From Pseudomonas umsongensis (GTDB taxonomy: Bacteria; Pseudomonadota; Gammaproteobacteria; Pseudomonadales; Pseudomonadaceae), in the NCBI RefSeq assembly GCF_002236105.1, contig NZ_NIWU01000008.1, forward strand, positions 1-64,000: a stretch of 64,000 nt of DNA. The letters are read 5' to 3'. Position numbers and translations under genes: made by a program. Within the stretch, counting starts at the first letter, position 1. Each line of letters starts with the position of its first letter. The notes beneath the pieces are model-generated. The model made no database searches. It had not been told where the DNA came from and saw only the letters and a program-made list of their open reading frames with translations. Positions 1-9,178 of this stretch are shown piece by piece.

Positions 1-90
1 CACACAGGGCTTCCTGTGACGCTTCGCATCACCGTTGCGCACGGCTCAATTAATGCGTCGTCAGCGGAACGCGGAGCGTCCCTGGCGGCA

Positions 91-111
91 TTCCCACGCA
101 GAGCGTGGGAA
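91..111. repeat. Perfect inverted repeat (TTCCCACGC-AGA-GCGTGGGAA)
   Basis: A 9-bp perfect palindrome around a 3-base spacer, in non-coding DNA. Short palindromes of this kind are scattered between genes in fluorescent pseudomonads. No function can be read from the sequence. Confidence 0.6.
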
Positions 112-119
112 CGATCAGC

Positions 120-430
120 GAGTTCACTTCAAGCCAGGCCGCCTCGCTTTGCTGTTGATCGCAGGCGCCCCATTAACCACGATGGCCGAACGCAGGCATT
201 GCGCAGTGGGGAAACCGGCAGGACGCCGGTTTAGCCGCGCTGGGCCAGGGACGGCCCATCGCGGCGACCCACGGAGCAATGCCGGAGAGAGGGCATGCCG
301 AGCCCTAGCGAGGGACCGAGTGGTGGGGCAAAGCCTTTTGGTGCCTTTTTGCTGGGCCGGCACTCCGGCGCTTGAAAAAGGGACTCGCCGTAAGGGCGAA
401 ACCATAAGCGGCCGTTACCGCAGCAATGGA
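120..430. repeat. GC-rich intergenic repeat-like segment with several hairpins
   Basis: This gene-free stretch holds several inverted repeats. The clearest is AAACCGGC/GCCGGTTT at 212-232; another is GGGCC/GGCCC at about 242-257. It has overlapping open frames on both strands with strongly basic, arginine- and proline-rich translations, as expected of GC-rich non-coding DNA. It resembles a class of dispersed intergenic repeats in Pseudomonas genomes that are often mis-called as small genes. That assignment is from memory and was not checked. Confidence 0.4.
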
Positions 431-453
431 TATGTACGCAGTCAACAAAACAT

Positions 454-500
454 AGGTCGGCTATAAGGCCGCCTTCGCGAGCAAGCCCGCTCCCACAGTT
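454..500. repeat. REP element, copy 1
   Basis: Contains the familiar Pseudomonas REP core (CGCGAGCAAGCCCGCTCCCA) preceded by GGTCGGCTATAAGGCCGCC. REPs of this type lie between genes in fluorescent pseudomonads. A second, diverged copy follows at about 526. Confidence 0.75.
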
Positions 501-525
501 TGATTGGAGTACATCTGCGGGATAC

Positions 526-588
526 AGGTCGGCTGTCAGGCCGCCATCGCTGCGATGCGGCGACCCGACAAGCCAGCTCCCACAGGTT
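526..588. repeat. REP element, copy 2 (diverged)
   Basis: Same opening as copy 1 (AGGTCGGCTGTCAGGCCGCC) and same closing (AAGCCAGCTCCCACAGG), with a changed centre that forms its own GC-rich hairpin (CGCTGCGATGCGGCG). It makes a direct REP pair with the copy at 454-500. Confidence 0.7.
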
Positions 589-625
589 TTCATCCGATGC
601 CCAAGCCACAGCAAAGCAGAAACGA

Positions 626-919
626 TCAAAGCTCGAACCGCAACTCCGGCCAGATCGGCGACGTGCCGCGCTTTTGCGACTCAAGAATGGCCCGACACAA
701 CGAACACAGGCGCTGGTCCTGGAACACCCGGCGATCGACGTTCGACCAACGCGGTTGAGCCGGCAGCAGGCTGCCGCACAGGGTCCGGTCCGCCGAGCCG
801 CCCAGCTCCAGTTGTCGGGTCACCAGGTGTACCCGCACTTCCTGGCAGGCGAACAGATCCAGCTGTTCGTCAGGCTCGATCAGTTGATAGGCATAAAGTG
901 ACCAGGCAGAACGCGGCAT
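626..919 (-). CDS. Small conserved hypothetical protein (97 aa)
   Basis: Not recognised as a named family. The ATG at 919 is preceded by GGAG at 6 bases, so I prefer it to the in-frame TTG at 931. The 97-residue product is acidic in its first half (IEPDEQLDLFACQEV) and has a CxxC pair near the C-terminus (RLCSLCRAIL) plus two other cysteines. A small metal-binding or redox-sensitive site is therefore possible but unproven. It lies downstream of tesA on the same strand with about 55 bases between, and its codon use matches the GC-rich core genes. Probably a real core gene of unknown function. Confidence 0.55.
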   Translation of the reverse strand: MPRSAWSLYAYQLIEPDEQLDLFACQEVRVHLVTRQLELGGSADRTLCGSLLPAQPRWSNVDRRVFQDQRLCSLCRAILESQKRGTSPIWPELRFEL

Positions 920-975
920 CGGGGGCTCCAAATCGGGGGCGCCACCTTAGCCGAAAGCCCGCTCCTAGAAAAGTG

Positions 976-1581
976 TCATAACAGTGGTTTTAGCGTAGGC
1001 CAGACATTTTCCAGCAACTTGTCCTGAGCCCCGGCTGCCGGGTGAATGCCATCGGCCTGCATCAGGTCCGGATGACCGCCCACGCCGTCGAGGAAAAACG
1101 GCACCAACGGGATGTTTTTCTCATCGGCCAGGTTGCTGTAGACGTCGGCAAAGGCCTTGGTGTATCGAGCACCGTAATTGGGTGGCAATTGCATGCCGAG
1201 CAACAGCACCTTGGCGCCCGCGTCCTGCGACTGCTGAATCATCGACGCAAGATTTTGTTGCAATTGTGTTGGCAGCAAGCCACGCAGGCCGTCATTGCCC
1301 CCCAATTCGAGGATCACCAACTCAGGCTTATGCTCTGCAAGCAGCGCTGGCAGGCGTGCCTGGCCGCCGGCACTGGTGTCGCCGCTGATGGACGCATTGA
1401 TCACCTTATCGTCGAAACCTTCGCGCTTGAGCCGCTGCTCGAGCAACGACACCCACCCCAAGCGGGTATCCAGTCCGAAACCGGCGCTGATACTATCGCC
1501 AACGATCAGGACTGTACCCGCCGCTGCGTTCTGGGCCATGCACATCAAGGCCAGGCCAGCACTCAAAAACCACACACGCAT
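976..1581 (-). CDS. tesA: Arylesterase / thioesterase I (SGNH hydrolase)
   Basis: TesA is a periplasmic lysophospholipase, thioesterase and arylesterase of the SGNH (GDSL) family. The 201-residue product starts with a signal peptide (MRVWFLSAGLALMCMAQNAAAG). It then shows the family blocks: block I VGDSISAGFGL with the nucleophilic Ser, block III GGNDGL with the oxyanion Asn, and block V DGIHP with the Asp/His of the triad. The start at 1581 gives the usual length; the open frame further upstream overlaps the divergent ABC gene. Only about 10 bases separate the two start codons, so the promoters must overlap the neighbouring coding sequences. The tesA-ybbA-ybbP arrangement is conserved in gammaproteobacteria. 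Confidence 0.95.
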   Translation of the reverse strand: MRVWFLSAGLALMCMAQNAAAGTVLIVGDSISAGFGLDTRLGWVSLLEQRLKREGFDDKVINASISGDTSAGGQARLPALLAEHKPELVILELGGNDGLRGLLPTQLQQNLASMIQQSQDAGAKVLLLGMQLPPNYGARYTKAFADVYSNLADEKNIPLVPFFLDGVGGHPDLMQADGIHPAAGAQDKLLENVWPTLKPLL

Positions 1582-1591
1582 CGGATTCTCC

Positions 1592-2275
1592 ATGGGCGCA
1601 AGCATTCTCACCGCGAAGAACCTTAGCAAAGTGGTTCCCAGCGCGGAAGGTGAACTGACCATCCTGCACCAACTCAGCCTGGAACTGAACAAGGGCGACA
1701 GCCTGGCCATCGTCGGCGCCTCCGGTTCGGGCAAGTCCACCCTCCTCGGCCTGCTCGCCGGCCTCGACTTGCCGAGCAGCGGCGAAGTCACCCTCGCCGG
1801 CCAGGACCTGAGCAACCTCGATGAAGATCAACGTGCGCGCATCCGCGCCGAACACGTGGGTTTCGTCTTCCAGTCATTCCAACTGCTCGACAGTCTCAAC
1901 GCCCTGGAAAACGTCATGTTGCCGCTGGAGCTCGATGGCCGCCAGGACGCCCGTGGCCGCGCCACCGAGCTGTTGCAACGGGTCGGCCTGGGGCAACGCC
2001 TGACCCACTCGCCACGCCAGCTCTCCGGCGGTGAACAGCAGCGCGTGGCGATTGCCCGGGCGTTCGCGGCCGAACCCGACGTGCTGTTTGCCGACGAGCC
2101 CACCGGTAACCTCGACAGCCATACCGGCGAGCGCATCAGCGACCTGCTGTTCGAACTCAACCAGGAACGCGGCACGACCCTGGTGCTGGTGACCCATGAT
2201 GAACGCCTGGCACACCGCTGCCGGCGCCTGATCCGCCTTGAAGCCGGCCTGCTGGTCGCCCCTCTGGAGCCTTGA
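1592..2275 (+). CDS. ybbA: ABC transporter ATP-binding protein, YbbA/LolD type
   Basis: Cytoplasmic ATPase partner of the FtsX-type permease encoded next to it. The 227-residue protein has the Walker A motif GASGSGKST, a Q-loop (FVFQSFQLL), the signature LSGGEQQRVAIARA, Walker B VLFADEPTGNLD and an H-loop THD. The motif set and length are those of the MacB/LolD/YbbA subfamily, which works with permeases having large periplasmic domains rather than importing solutes. The ATG at 1592 is divergent from tesA. The stop overlaps the ATG of the permease gene by one base, so the two are translationally coupled. The substrate is unknown. Confidence 0.92.
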   Translation: MGASILTAKNLSKVVPSAEGELTILHQLSLELNKGDSLAIVGASGSGKSTLLGLLAGLDLPSSGEVTLAGQDLSNLDEDQRARIRAEHVGFVFQSFQLLDSLNALENVMLPLELDGRQDARGRATELLQRVGLGQRLTHSPRQLSGGEQQRVAIARAFAAEPDVLFADEPTGNLDSHTGERISDLLFELNQERGTTLVLVTHDERLAHRCRRLIRLEAGLLVAPLEP

Positions 2276-4779
2276 TGGCACGCCTGCCGCTGTTGCGCCT
2301 GTTCAGTCTCGCCCTCCGTCAACTGTTGCGCGATGCCCGCGCCGGTGAACTGCGCGTGCTGTTTTTTGCCCTCGTGGTCGCGGTAGCGGCCAGTACCGCC
2401 ATCGGCTATTTCGGCGCGCGCCTGAATGGCGCGATGATGTTGCGCGCCACGGAGTTTCTCGGAGCCGACCTGCTGCTCGAAGGCAGCTCGCCAGCGCGCC
2501 CCGAGCAAGTAAGAAGCGGTACCGAGCTTGGCCTCGAACACGCCCGGGTGGTGGAGTTTTCCAGTGTTATCGCCACGGACAACGGCATACAGCTCTCCAG
2601 CATCAAGGCGGCAGACGACGTCTACCCACTGCGCGGGGAACTGAAAAGCGCCCCTGCGCCTTTCGCCCCGGAAGAATCCGGCGGCGGGCCGAAACCCGGT
2701 GAGGCCTGGGTCGAGGCGCGATTGCTGACGGCGCTGGACTTGAAGATCGGCGACAGCATCGATGTCGGCATGAAAACCCTGAAGCTGGCACGGGTACTGA
2801 CCTACGAGCCCGACCGCGCCGGCAACTTCTACAGCCTGACACCCCGGGTGTTGATCAACCTCAGTGACCTGCAAGCCACTGGCGTGGTGCAACCTGGCAG
2901 CCGGGTCAGCTACCGCGAACTCTGGCGCGGCGATGCCTCGGCCCTGGAGACCTATCGCCAACTGATCAAGCCCGGCCTGGCCGCCAACCAGCGCATCCAG
3001 GATGCCCGCGACGGCAACCGGCAGATTGGCGGCGCACTGGGCAAGGCCGAGCGCTACCTGAATATGGCCAGCCTGGTGGCGGTATTGCTGGCCGGGGTGG
3101 CCGTAGCGTTGTCAGCGACGCGCTTCGCCACCCGCCGCTTCGATGCCAGCGCGCTGCTCCGCTGCCTTGGCCTGTCCCGCCGGGAAACCATGGTGCTGTT
3201 CAGCCTGCAGCTGACCATACTCGGCCTGCTCGCCAGCCTCATTGGCGCCGCCATCGGTTGGCTGGCGCAACTGGGACTGTTTGCCCTGCTGCATGATTTG
3301 TTGCCGACCGACGTGCCACCGGGCGGCCTGTTCCCGGCCATCGCCGGTATCGGCACCGGACTGGTGGCCCTGGCCGGTTTTGCCCTGCCACCGCTGGCGG
3401 CGCTGGGTCGGGTTCCACCCTTGCGCGTATTGCGGCGGGACATGCTGCCGATACCCTCCAGCACCTGGATGGTCTACGGCGCCGCATTGGGTGCCCTCGG
3501 GCTGATCATGTGGCGCCTGAGCCTGGACTTGCTACTGACCTTCGCCCTGCTCGGCGGCGGCGTGGTCGCGGCACTGATATTGGGTGGCTTGCTGTTGCTG
3601 CTATTGAAAAGCCTGCGACGCCTGCTGGCTCGTGCCTCCCTGCCGTGGCGCCTGGGGCTGGGCCAATTGCTGCGTCATCCGCTGGCAGCCGCAGGGCAGT
3701 CCCTGGCATTCGGTCTGATCCTGCTGTCGATGGCGTTGATCGCCCTGCTGCGCGGCGAGTTGCTGGACACCTGGCAGAACCAGCTGCCCAGGAACGCACC
3801 GAACTATTTTGCCCTGAACATCCTGCCCGCTGACAAGCAGGCGTTTACCGACCGCCTGATCTCGTTGTCGGCGCAATCGGCCCCCCTGTATCCGGTAGTC
3901 CCCGGAAGGCTGATCAGCATCAATGGCGAACCGGTGCAGCAAATCGTCACCAAGGAATCGGCAGGCGACCGGGCGATCCAGCGTGACCTGAGCCTGACCT
4001 GGGCGGCAGACCTGCCTGCGGGCAACAAGATCACCGCCGGTCATTGGTGGCCAGAGCAACCGCCGGATGATATCCCCGGCGTGTCGGTGGAGGGCAAGGT
4101 CGCCGAAAGCCTGAAGCTCAAGCTCGGCGACCATTTGGTCTTTACCGTCGGCGGGGCCAATCGCGAGGCGAAAGTCACCAGCCTGCGGGAGATCAACTGG
4201 GATAATTTCCAGCCGAACTTCTTCATGATTTTCCAGCCAGGCACCCTGAAGGATTTGCCCGCCACCTACCTGACCAGCTTCTATCTGGCGGCAGGGCATG
4301 ACCAGCAGATCGTCGACCTGTCGCGCAGTTTTCCGGCGGTGACGATCCTGCAGGTCGAAGCGCTGCTGGCGCAATTGCGCAGCATCCTCGCCCAAGTCAC
4401 CCTGGCTGTGGAATACGTGCTGTTGTTTGTCCTGGCGGCAGGGATGGCGGTGTTGTTTTCCGGCCTGCAGGCGACCCTGGACGAACGCATCCGCCAGGGT
4501 GCCCTGCTGCGCGCACTGGGGGCCGAACGGCAACTGCTGGTGAAGGCACGACGGATCGAGTTCGGGTTGCTTGGCGCGGTGAGCGGCCTGCTCGCGGCAC
4601 TCGGTTCGGAAGTCGTCAGCCTGGTGCTCTACCGCTACGCCTTTGACCTGCCCTGGCATCCGCACCCATGGCTGCTGGTACTGCCGCTGATCGGCGCAGT
4701 GCTGATCGGCGGTGCTGGTGTGTTCGGCACCCGGCGCGCCCTGAATGCCAGCCCCCTGACAGTCCTGCGCGAGGGTTGA
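2275..4779 (+). CDS. ybbP: ABC transporter permease, YbbP type (FtsX domains)
   Basis: An 834-residue inner-membrane protein with an N-terminal membrane helix (LRVLFFALVVAVAAS), a large periplasmic region and two FtsX-like clusters of membrane helices, at about residues 260-500 and 700-834. The last segment carries a typical FtsX pattern (DERIRQGALLRALGAERQ). The ATG at 2275 overlaps the TGA of the ATPase gene; an in-frame TTG lies one codon upstream and is not needed. With the ATPase it forms a YbbAP complex of poorly known function, perhaps extraction or export of lipophilic molecules. The gene appears intact and core-like. Confidence 0.93.
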   Translation: MARLPLLRLFSLALRQLLRDARAGELRVLFFALVVAVAASTAIGYFGARLNGAMMLRATEFLGADLLLEGSSPARPEQVRSGTELGLEHARVVEFSSVIATDNGIQLSSIKAADDVYPLRGELKSAPAPFAPEESGGGPKPGEAWVEARLLTALDLKIGDSIDVGMKTLKLARVLTYEPDRAGNFYSLTPRVLINLSDLQATGVVQPGSRVSYRELWRGDASALETYRQLIKPGLAANQRIQDARDGNRQIGGALGKAERYLNMASLVAVLLAGVAVALSATRFATRRFDASALLRCLGLSRRETMVLFSLQLTILGLLASLIGAAIGWLAQLGLFALLHDLLPTDVPPGGLFPAIAGIGTGLVALAGFALPPLAALGRVPPLRVLRRDMLPIPSSTWMVYGAALGALGLIMWRLSLDLLLTFALLGGGVVAALILGGLLLLLLKSLRRLLARASLPWRLGLGQLLRHPLAAAGQSLAFGLILLSMALIALLRGELLDTWQNQLPRNAPNYFALNILPADKQAFTDRLISLSAQSAPLYPVVPGRLISINGEPVQQIVTKESAGDRAIQRDLSLTWAADLPAGNKITAGHWWPEQPPDDIPGVSVEGKVAESLKLKLGDHLVFTVGGANREAKVTSLREINWDNFQPNFFMIFQPGTLKDLPATYLTSFYLAAGHDQQIVDLSRSFPAVTILQVEALLAQLRSILAQVTLAVEYVLLFVLAAGMAVLFSGLQATLDERIRQGALLRALGAERQLLVKARRIEFGLLGAVSGLLAALGSEVVSLVLYRYAFDLPWHPHPWLLVLPLIGAVLIGGAGVFGTRRALNASPLTVLREG

Positions 4780-4815
4780 TAGACTCAAGCGCTCCTGATT
4801 CGAAGAAAAGTTGCC

Positions 4816-5052
4816 ATGAGCCGTTATCGCCCTCCCCGTACCGCCGGAACCGCGCTGATCACCCCTGAAGGTGAAGCGCGGATGCGCGCCGAGTTTCATG
4901 AACTGTGGCACGTACGCCGCCCCCAGGTGACGCAAGCAGTCAGCGAAGCGGCAGCCCAGGGCGATCGTTCGGAAAACGCCGAATACAAGCAAGCACCGCA
5001 CCACCCATACTATCTTCCACGCAGCCCTTTAAATACGGGCATCTCCCAATAG
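4816..5052 (+). pseudogene. greB: greB, 5' fragment broken after about codon 58
   Basis: GreB rescues backtracked RNA polymerase by stimulating transcript cleavage. The frame opens with a GreB N-terminus (MSRYRPPRTAGTALITPEGE), continues through the first coiled-coil helix, and reaches the acidic tip GDRSENAEY that holds the catalytic Asp and Glu. After AEYK, at about 4990, homology stops; the frame runs on for some 20 unrelated residues to a stop at 5052. The second helix and the whole C-terminal FKBP-like domain are missing, so the product cannot be functional. Base composition shifts from GC-rich to AT-rich at the same point. I read this as the left junction of an inserted island. No 3' half of this gene is visible in the window. 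A different, intact greB lies at 13256-13768. Confidence 0.9.
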
Positions 5053-5385
5053 TACACATACTCAACAAAACATACTATTTTGAGTGAAAAAAAATCTCTC
5101 TTTTCAGCAAAATATTTTTACTCAGGTCACTCATTCAGCACATTGGTGCCCAGGAACGATTGATGTGTCGCCCGGGATCAATCCCAAAAACGATCACAAG
5201 TCGGCTTCTCAGCCATCGATCCTCGCATGCTTCGTCGAACGCCGAGACCACCGCCAGCTCAAACGATCATCGGCATCGATCACAAACACATTCAACCATA
5301 TTGCCAGCCAAAATTGTGCGATGAAAGTCGTCTACCACCATAGCTCTCCTAGGCGGTAGACGGCTGGATTGGCAGTGTGACGAGA
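5053..5385. other. AT-rich gene-free segment at the island's left edge
   Basis: About 330 bases between broken greB and the first island gene. The first part is AT-rich with runs of A and T (around 5085-5120). I see no open frame worth calling, and no recognisable transposon end, tRNA fragment or integrase. It probably holds the left terminus of the inserted element, but without the right-hand junction no target duplication can be identified. Confidence 0.5.
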
Positions 5386-6726
5386 CTACTTAGTGGCCTG
5401 TCCTTCGACGATTGCTGTGGCAATTTCTAGATCTTTCAACAGGTCTCTGCGGGGCTTGCACTCCGAGTACCCATCGATAACGATCTCGCGAATACGCTTC
5501 AGAGCGGAGACTTGATCCAGCACCGTGGCGTAAACGGAAGGTTCCCCGCCATAGTAGGTATCGTCGAAGCTCTTCTCACGGTCTGCCTCCCGGTACTCCG
5601 AGTACATCCAGTTTTCCAGGGTCGAGCACCACGTGCGGATTTTCTGATAGGCCTTGAAGGGCATCGGCGAGATCATCAGGCACTGAAGCTCCGTCCCGAT
5701 CCGCTTGTGATCTGTCTGGCTCAATGGCTTCTCTGGTCGCCAGAGCGATGGATACCCGGCTTCCCGGTGATACTCGACTGCGCCTTTGCTAAAACCATAG
5801 GTAGTACCTGGTCGAGCCCGCCGCGCAACACCACCCGCTTTCCTCGCGGGGCTGGTGAACCGAGCGTTGTAAGGTTCGGAAATACCAGTCCACGGTTGCT
5901 CCTCGGATGGCACCGCCGCAATTGGCGAAAGCCCTTCAAGGCTTACGGTAACTTTGCGCAACAAGTCCTCTGCCGGGGAGATTAGATGTGGTAGCGCATT
6001 GTCCGGGTAGTACAAACCCGCCCATGCTGGCTTGGTCAGGTGCAGAGACTTTTCTGTGATCCAAGCGGCGCGCTTCTCGACCATCGACAACTCATTCACG
6101 TGCCCATAAGGTTCATCCAACGCTACCCAAATGCCCGACGCGGAGTCGATCCACAGAGAAGCGTGATCTTTCGATGGAAAACCCGTTAGAAGCTCAAGCG
6201 CTTGCCTTTCCTTTTGGGAGGTTGCCGGGCGCAGTCCACTCACCTCCATGAACTGCAAAGTCAGCGCTGCCCGCACCAGGAGCTCCCAAGCCCGAGCCTG
6301 GCTGCTCGCGTTGGAGATCATTTCAAGGTGATCCGGCGCTTCTTGCCGGAACCCCTCAAGGTTACGGGCGTAGGTTGCCTGATGCTTCGACACGATGGTG
6401 TTCAGCGGACGAGGCAGAAAGACCTCCAGCGTTTCACAACCCGCCGAACGAGGTCTGGTGTCCGTGTCCCGCCAATAAGCGGAGAGGAAGACTGAGTGCC
6501 GGCTTTGGTGCACTGCCGTTTCTGGCAATGCTTCCCCTGATGCCAGCTTCTGCTGTGCCTGATAGTAATCGCGATAACCGAGTTCGCGTGCAACGATGTC
6601 AAGCGCCTCAGCATGCTTTTGACCGGGCAGACAAATTTTCTTGGCTCGTTTCTTGATGCCCTGGATTGTCTTCGGCAGGGTCTTGGTGACGCTGACACGC
6701 TCTGGGAGCGAGGATGGTGTGCTCAT
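5386..6726 (-). CDS. DUF5623-like hypothetical protein
   Basis: A 446-residue soluble protein without membrane segments. The ATG at 6726 is preceded by GGAG at 7 bases and is preferred to the in-frame start 30 bases upstream. The N-terminus is basic (PKTIQGIKKRAKKI) and is followed by an alpha-helical stretch (EALDIVARELGYRDYYQAQQKL). The layout resembles proteins labelled DUF5623 that I associate with mobile islands in Pseudomonas and relatives; that label is from memory. It is the first gene inside the greB insertion and points toward the junction. A central region (about residues 290-330) is rich in Arg, Gly and aromatic residues. No catalytic motif is recognised. Confidence 0.6.
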   Translation of the reverse strand: MSTPSSLPERVSVTKTLPKTIQGIKKRAKKICLPGQKHAEALDIVARELGYRDYYQAQQKLASGEALPETAVHQSRHSVFLSAYWRDTDTRPRSAGCETLEVFLPRPLNTIVSKHQATYARNLEGFRQEAPDHLEMISNASSQARAWELLVRAALTLQFMEVSGLRPATSQKERQALELLTGFPSKDHASLWIDSASGIWVALDEPYGHVNELSMVEKRAAWITEKSLHLTKPAWAGLYYPDNALPHLISPAEDLLRKVTVSLEGLSPIAAVPSEEQPWTGISEPYNARFTSPARKAGGVARRARPGTTYGFSKGAVEYHREAGYPSLWRPEKPLSQTDHKRIGTELQCLMISPMPFKAYQKIRTWCSTLENWMYSEYREADREKSFDDTYYGGEPSVYATVLDQVSALKRIREIVIDGYSECKPRRDLLKDLEIATAIVEGQATK

Positions 6727-7006
6727 AATTTTCTCCAACCCCATGATCAACGCCACCCGCCTACGTCTAACTGGGGCCGCAAAAAATCATGGCCTAGGAG
6801 ATCGTGCTGTTACAGGTAGTGCCCTTTCGAGCTTTCACTGACGGGTGAGGTACGCCTACCTTGCGCAACTCAGAGACTATCGAGACAGCCGCAGATTTGC
6901 AATGCGTCCACCGGAATTTCAGCAACAGGCAAATAGCCTGCACGGTTTCCAGTACTATTCGCTGACCGGCCTATGCACCACAAGCCTCTGTGATAGGAAC
7001 ACACGG

Positions 7007-9178
7007 ATGTATTTGTCAGCACTGAAGGTTCAGAATTTCCGTCAGTTCGGCGCCGACCCGAACGGCCTTTTCATCGAATTCAACAAGGGCGTTACTGCGC
7101 TGGTAGGAGAGAACGACGCGGGAAAATCATCGGTCATCGATGCCCTGCGATTCGTCCTCCAGACGCGTGACGGAGAGTACGTACGCTTGCAGCCCGAAGA
7201 CTTCCACATCCCTGATGAAGGGCCTCAGGCGAGTCAGATTACGATCGTGGCCAAGTTTGCAGATTTGTCTGTCGCGGATCAGGGGGCGCTGTCGGAGTAC
7301 GTCACGTTCAACGGTGGTGATGCGGTCGTTTACGTTCACTGGACAGCACGAAAACTCTCGGACGACGTCCTCGCACGTCGTTGGGTTGATATTGCTGTGC
7401 GCAGTGGCCATAGCGGCGGTGGCCCAAGCATCGATACCAACGTCCGCCAACTGCTAGCTGCTGCATACCTGCGCCCCCTTCGCGATGCCACACGGGAAAT
7501 GTCTCCAGGGCGTGGATCACGCCTCTCACAAGTGCTCAAAAACTTCCCCAGCATCAAGGACGGGAGTGGCTTCGATGTCGACCAGCCGCTTGCAAACCCT
7601 GAGTCGCTGAGCCTCGCTGGATTGGCTGGGTATATACGGCATTTGGTGAACATGCATCCAGGTGTGACCTCCGCCCAGGACTCGGTCAACGACAACTACC
7701 TGTCCCACCTTTCGCTGGAAGGTGATGAGCTACATGGACGGATCAATTTCGTTGAGGGGAGCTCGGAGTCGGCTCGCCTAAGACAGATCCTAGAACGCAT
7801 GGAACTGAGCCTGCTCGACCAAGGGTCACGTGAGGCTCGTGGGGAGTACGGCCTGGGCTCTAACAATCTATTGTTCATGGCCTGTGAGCTCCTACTGCTT
7901 GGCAAGGAGCCCGATGGACTGCCGTTATTGCTTATCGAAGAGCCCGAGGCCCATCTTCATCCACAGCGACAACTGCGCCTGATGGAGTTTTTGACTGCTG
8001 CAGCAACGCCCAAACCAAGCTCCCTCGAAGTCACTCAACCGATGGTGGTCGATGGGCGGGAAGAAGACTCGCTGCCATGGAACGAAGGTTCCGCAGCTCC
8101 GTCAGCGCTCCCATCTGACGATGATGGATCGAGTGCAGATGAGGTTAACCAGGAAGACCAAGCGCGGCCCGTGCAAGTCATCCTTACCACCCATAGCCCC
8201 AACCTCAGTTCCAAGATTGCCCTAGATAATCTAGTGCTCATGCACGGTCGCAAGGCTTACTCGCTCGGCAAGCATCACACGAAACTGGATGAAGGAGACT
8301 ATCGGTTCCTTGCCCGGTTTCTGGACGTGACCAAAGCGAATTTGTTTTTCGCACGTGGTGTACTCATCGTCGAGGGAGATGCTGAAGCCATCCTGTTACC
8401 AGCACTTGCGAAGCTGCTCGAAAGAGATTTGACCCGACATGGCGTCTCGGTGGTGAATGTCGGAGGTGTTGGTCTCGGTCGCTATGCTCGGATCCTTCAA
8501 CGTGCGCACCCTGAACACGGCGTTTTGAACATTCCTGTAGCCTGCATCTCGGACATGGACGTCATGCCGAATTGCGCACCACAAATTCTGGGTTTGGTCG
8601 AAAATGAAGGCGACCCGAAGTGGGAGGTTGGACGCCGTAAGTGGCGAGCGACCCGCGACTTCGGCGCTGATGACGAAACTCGGCTTCAACGTTTGGCTGA
8701 GCGGAAAAACTCGCGCAAAGCGAACGACGAGCAGAACGTACAAACGTTCGTGGCGGGACAATGGACACTGGAATACGACCTTGCCTTCAGCGGCATGGCA
8801 CGTGAGCTTCTCGTTGCCGCACGATTGGCGGCAAGGGATGATGCAATTCATGCTGCTCGGGAAACGCATGATCAGGTGATTGAACTGGCCATGGCCGAAT
8901 ATGAAGGCCTTGCAAGCTCGAGCATGTCGGCTGAGCAAATAAGTTCGACCATCTATGCCCTATTCCACCGCAAGGTAGCCTCCAAGGCGATCACGGCTCA
9001 GTACCTAGTGGACATTTTGGAGCAGCGCTATCAAAGGATAGTAGTGACTCGTGAGGGCTTAGAAGAACGGCTCCCAGACTACCTCGTTGAGGCAATCACC
9101 TATGTTACCTCTCGCTTAGAAATAGCCTCCGATCAACACCATCCTTCCCAAGAGCAATCGCAAAGGCAGATCCTATGA
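7007..9178 (+). CDS. Gabija-like OLD-family ATP-dependent nuclease (GajA-like)
   Basis: A 723-residue protein with an SMC/ABC-type ATPase split around a TOPRIM nuclease, the layout of OLD-family nucleases including GajA. Visible motifs: P-loop GENDAGKSS (residues 34-42), Walker B LLLIEEPEAHLHP (about 308), a switch THSP after an acidic Ser-rich insertion (about residues 340-385), TOPRIM glutamate in LIVEGDAEA (about 453) and the metal-binding SDMD (about 513). The ATG at 7007 has an AGGA-type site. The next gene starts at ATGA, overlapping this stop, so the two are coupled. Known GajA with its GajB helicase forms a complex that cuts phage DNA when nucleotides are depleted. The protein is longer than the founding GajA (about 580 residues), so this may be a sister group of class 2 OLD proteins. 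Confidence 0.85.
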   Translation: MYLSALKVQNFRQFGADPNGLFIEFNKGVTALVGENDAGKSSVIDALRFVLQTRDGEYVRLQPEDFHIPDEGPQASQITIVAKFADLSVADQGALSEYVTFNGGDAVVYVHWTARKLSDDVLARRWVDIAVRSGHSGGGPSIDTNVRQLLAAAYLRPLRDATREMSPGRGSRLSQVLKNFPSIKDGSGFDVDQPLANPESLSLAGLAGYIRHLVNMHPGVTSAQDSVNDNYLSHLSLEGDELHGRINFVEGSSESARLRQILERMELSLLDQGSREARGEYGLGSNNLLFMACELLLLGKEPDGLPLLLIEEPEAHLHPQRQLRLMEFLTAAATPKPSSLEVTQPMVVDGREEDSLPWNEGSAAPSALPSDDDGSSADEVNQEDQARPVQVILTTHSPNLSSKIALDNLVLMHGRKAYSLGKHHTKLDEGDYRFLARFLDVTKANLFFARGVLIVEGDAEAILLPALAKLLERDLTRHGVSVVNVGGVGLGRYARILQRAHPEHGVLNIPVACISDMDVMPNCAPQILGLVENEGDPKWEVGRRKWRATRDFGADDETRLQRLAERKNSRKANDEQNVQTFVAGQWTLEYDLAFSGMARELLVAARLAARDDAIHAARETHDQVIELAMAEYEGLASSSMSAEQISSTIYALFHRKVASKAITAQYLVDILEQRYQRIVVTREGLEERLPDYLVEAITYVTSRLEIASDQHHPSQEQSQRQIL

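Noticed and set aside
124..405. A 93-codon minus-strand ORF and overlapping plus-strand ORFs at the left edge
   Set aside because: No ribosome site, strongly basic low-complexity translations, and overlap with an inverted-repeat-rich segment. Read as intergenic repeat.
3601..5004. A 467-codon minus-strand ORF opposite the permease gene
   Set aside because: Shadow of the high-GC ybbP reading frame; the translation is Gln/Arg/Asp-rich with no motif, and the plus strand carries the real membrane protein.
4990..5385. Search for a Tn7-like or integrase-type left end next to broken greB
   Set aside because: No recognisable terminal repeats, attachment core or integrase gene could be seen, and the right junction is outside what can be identified in the window.
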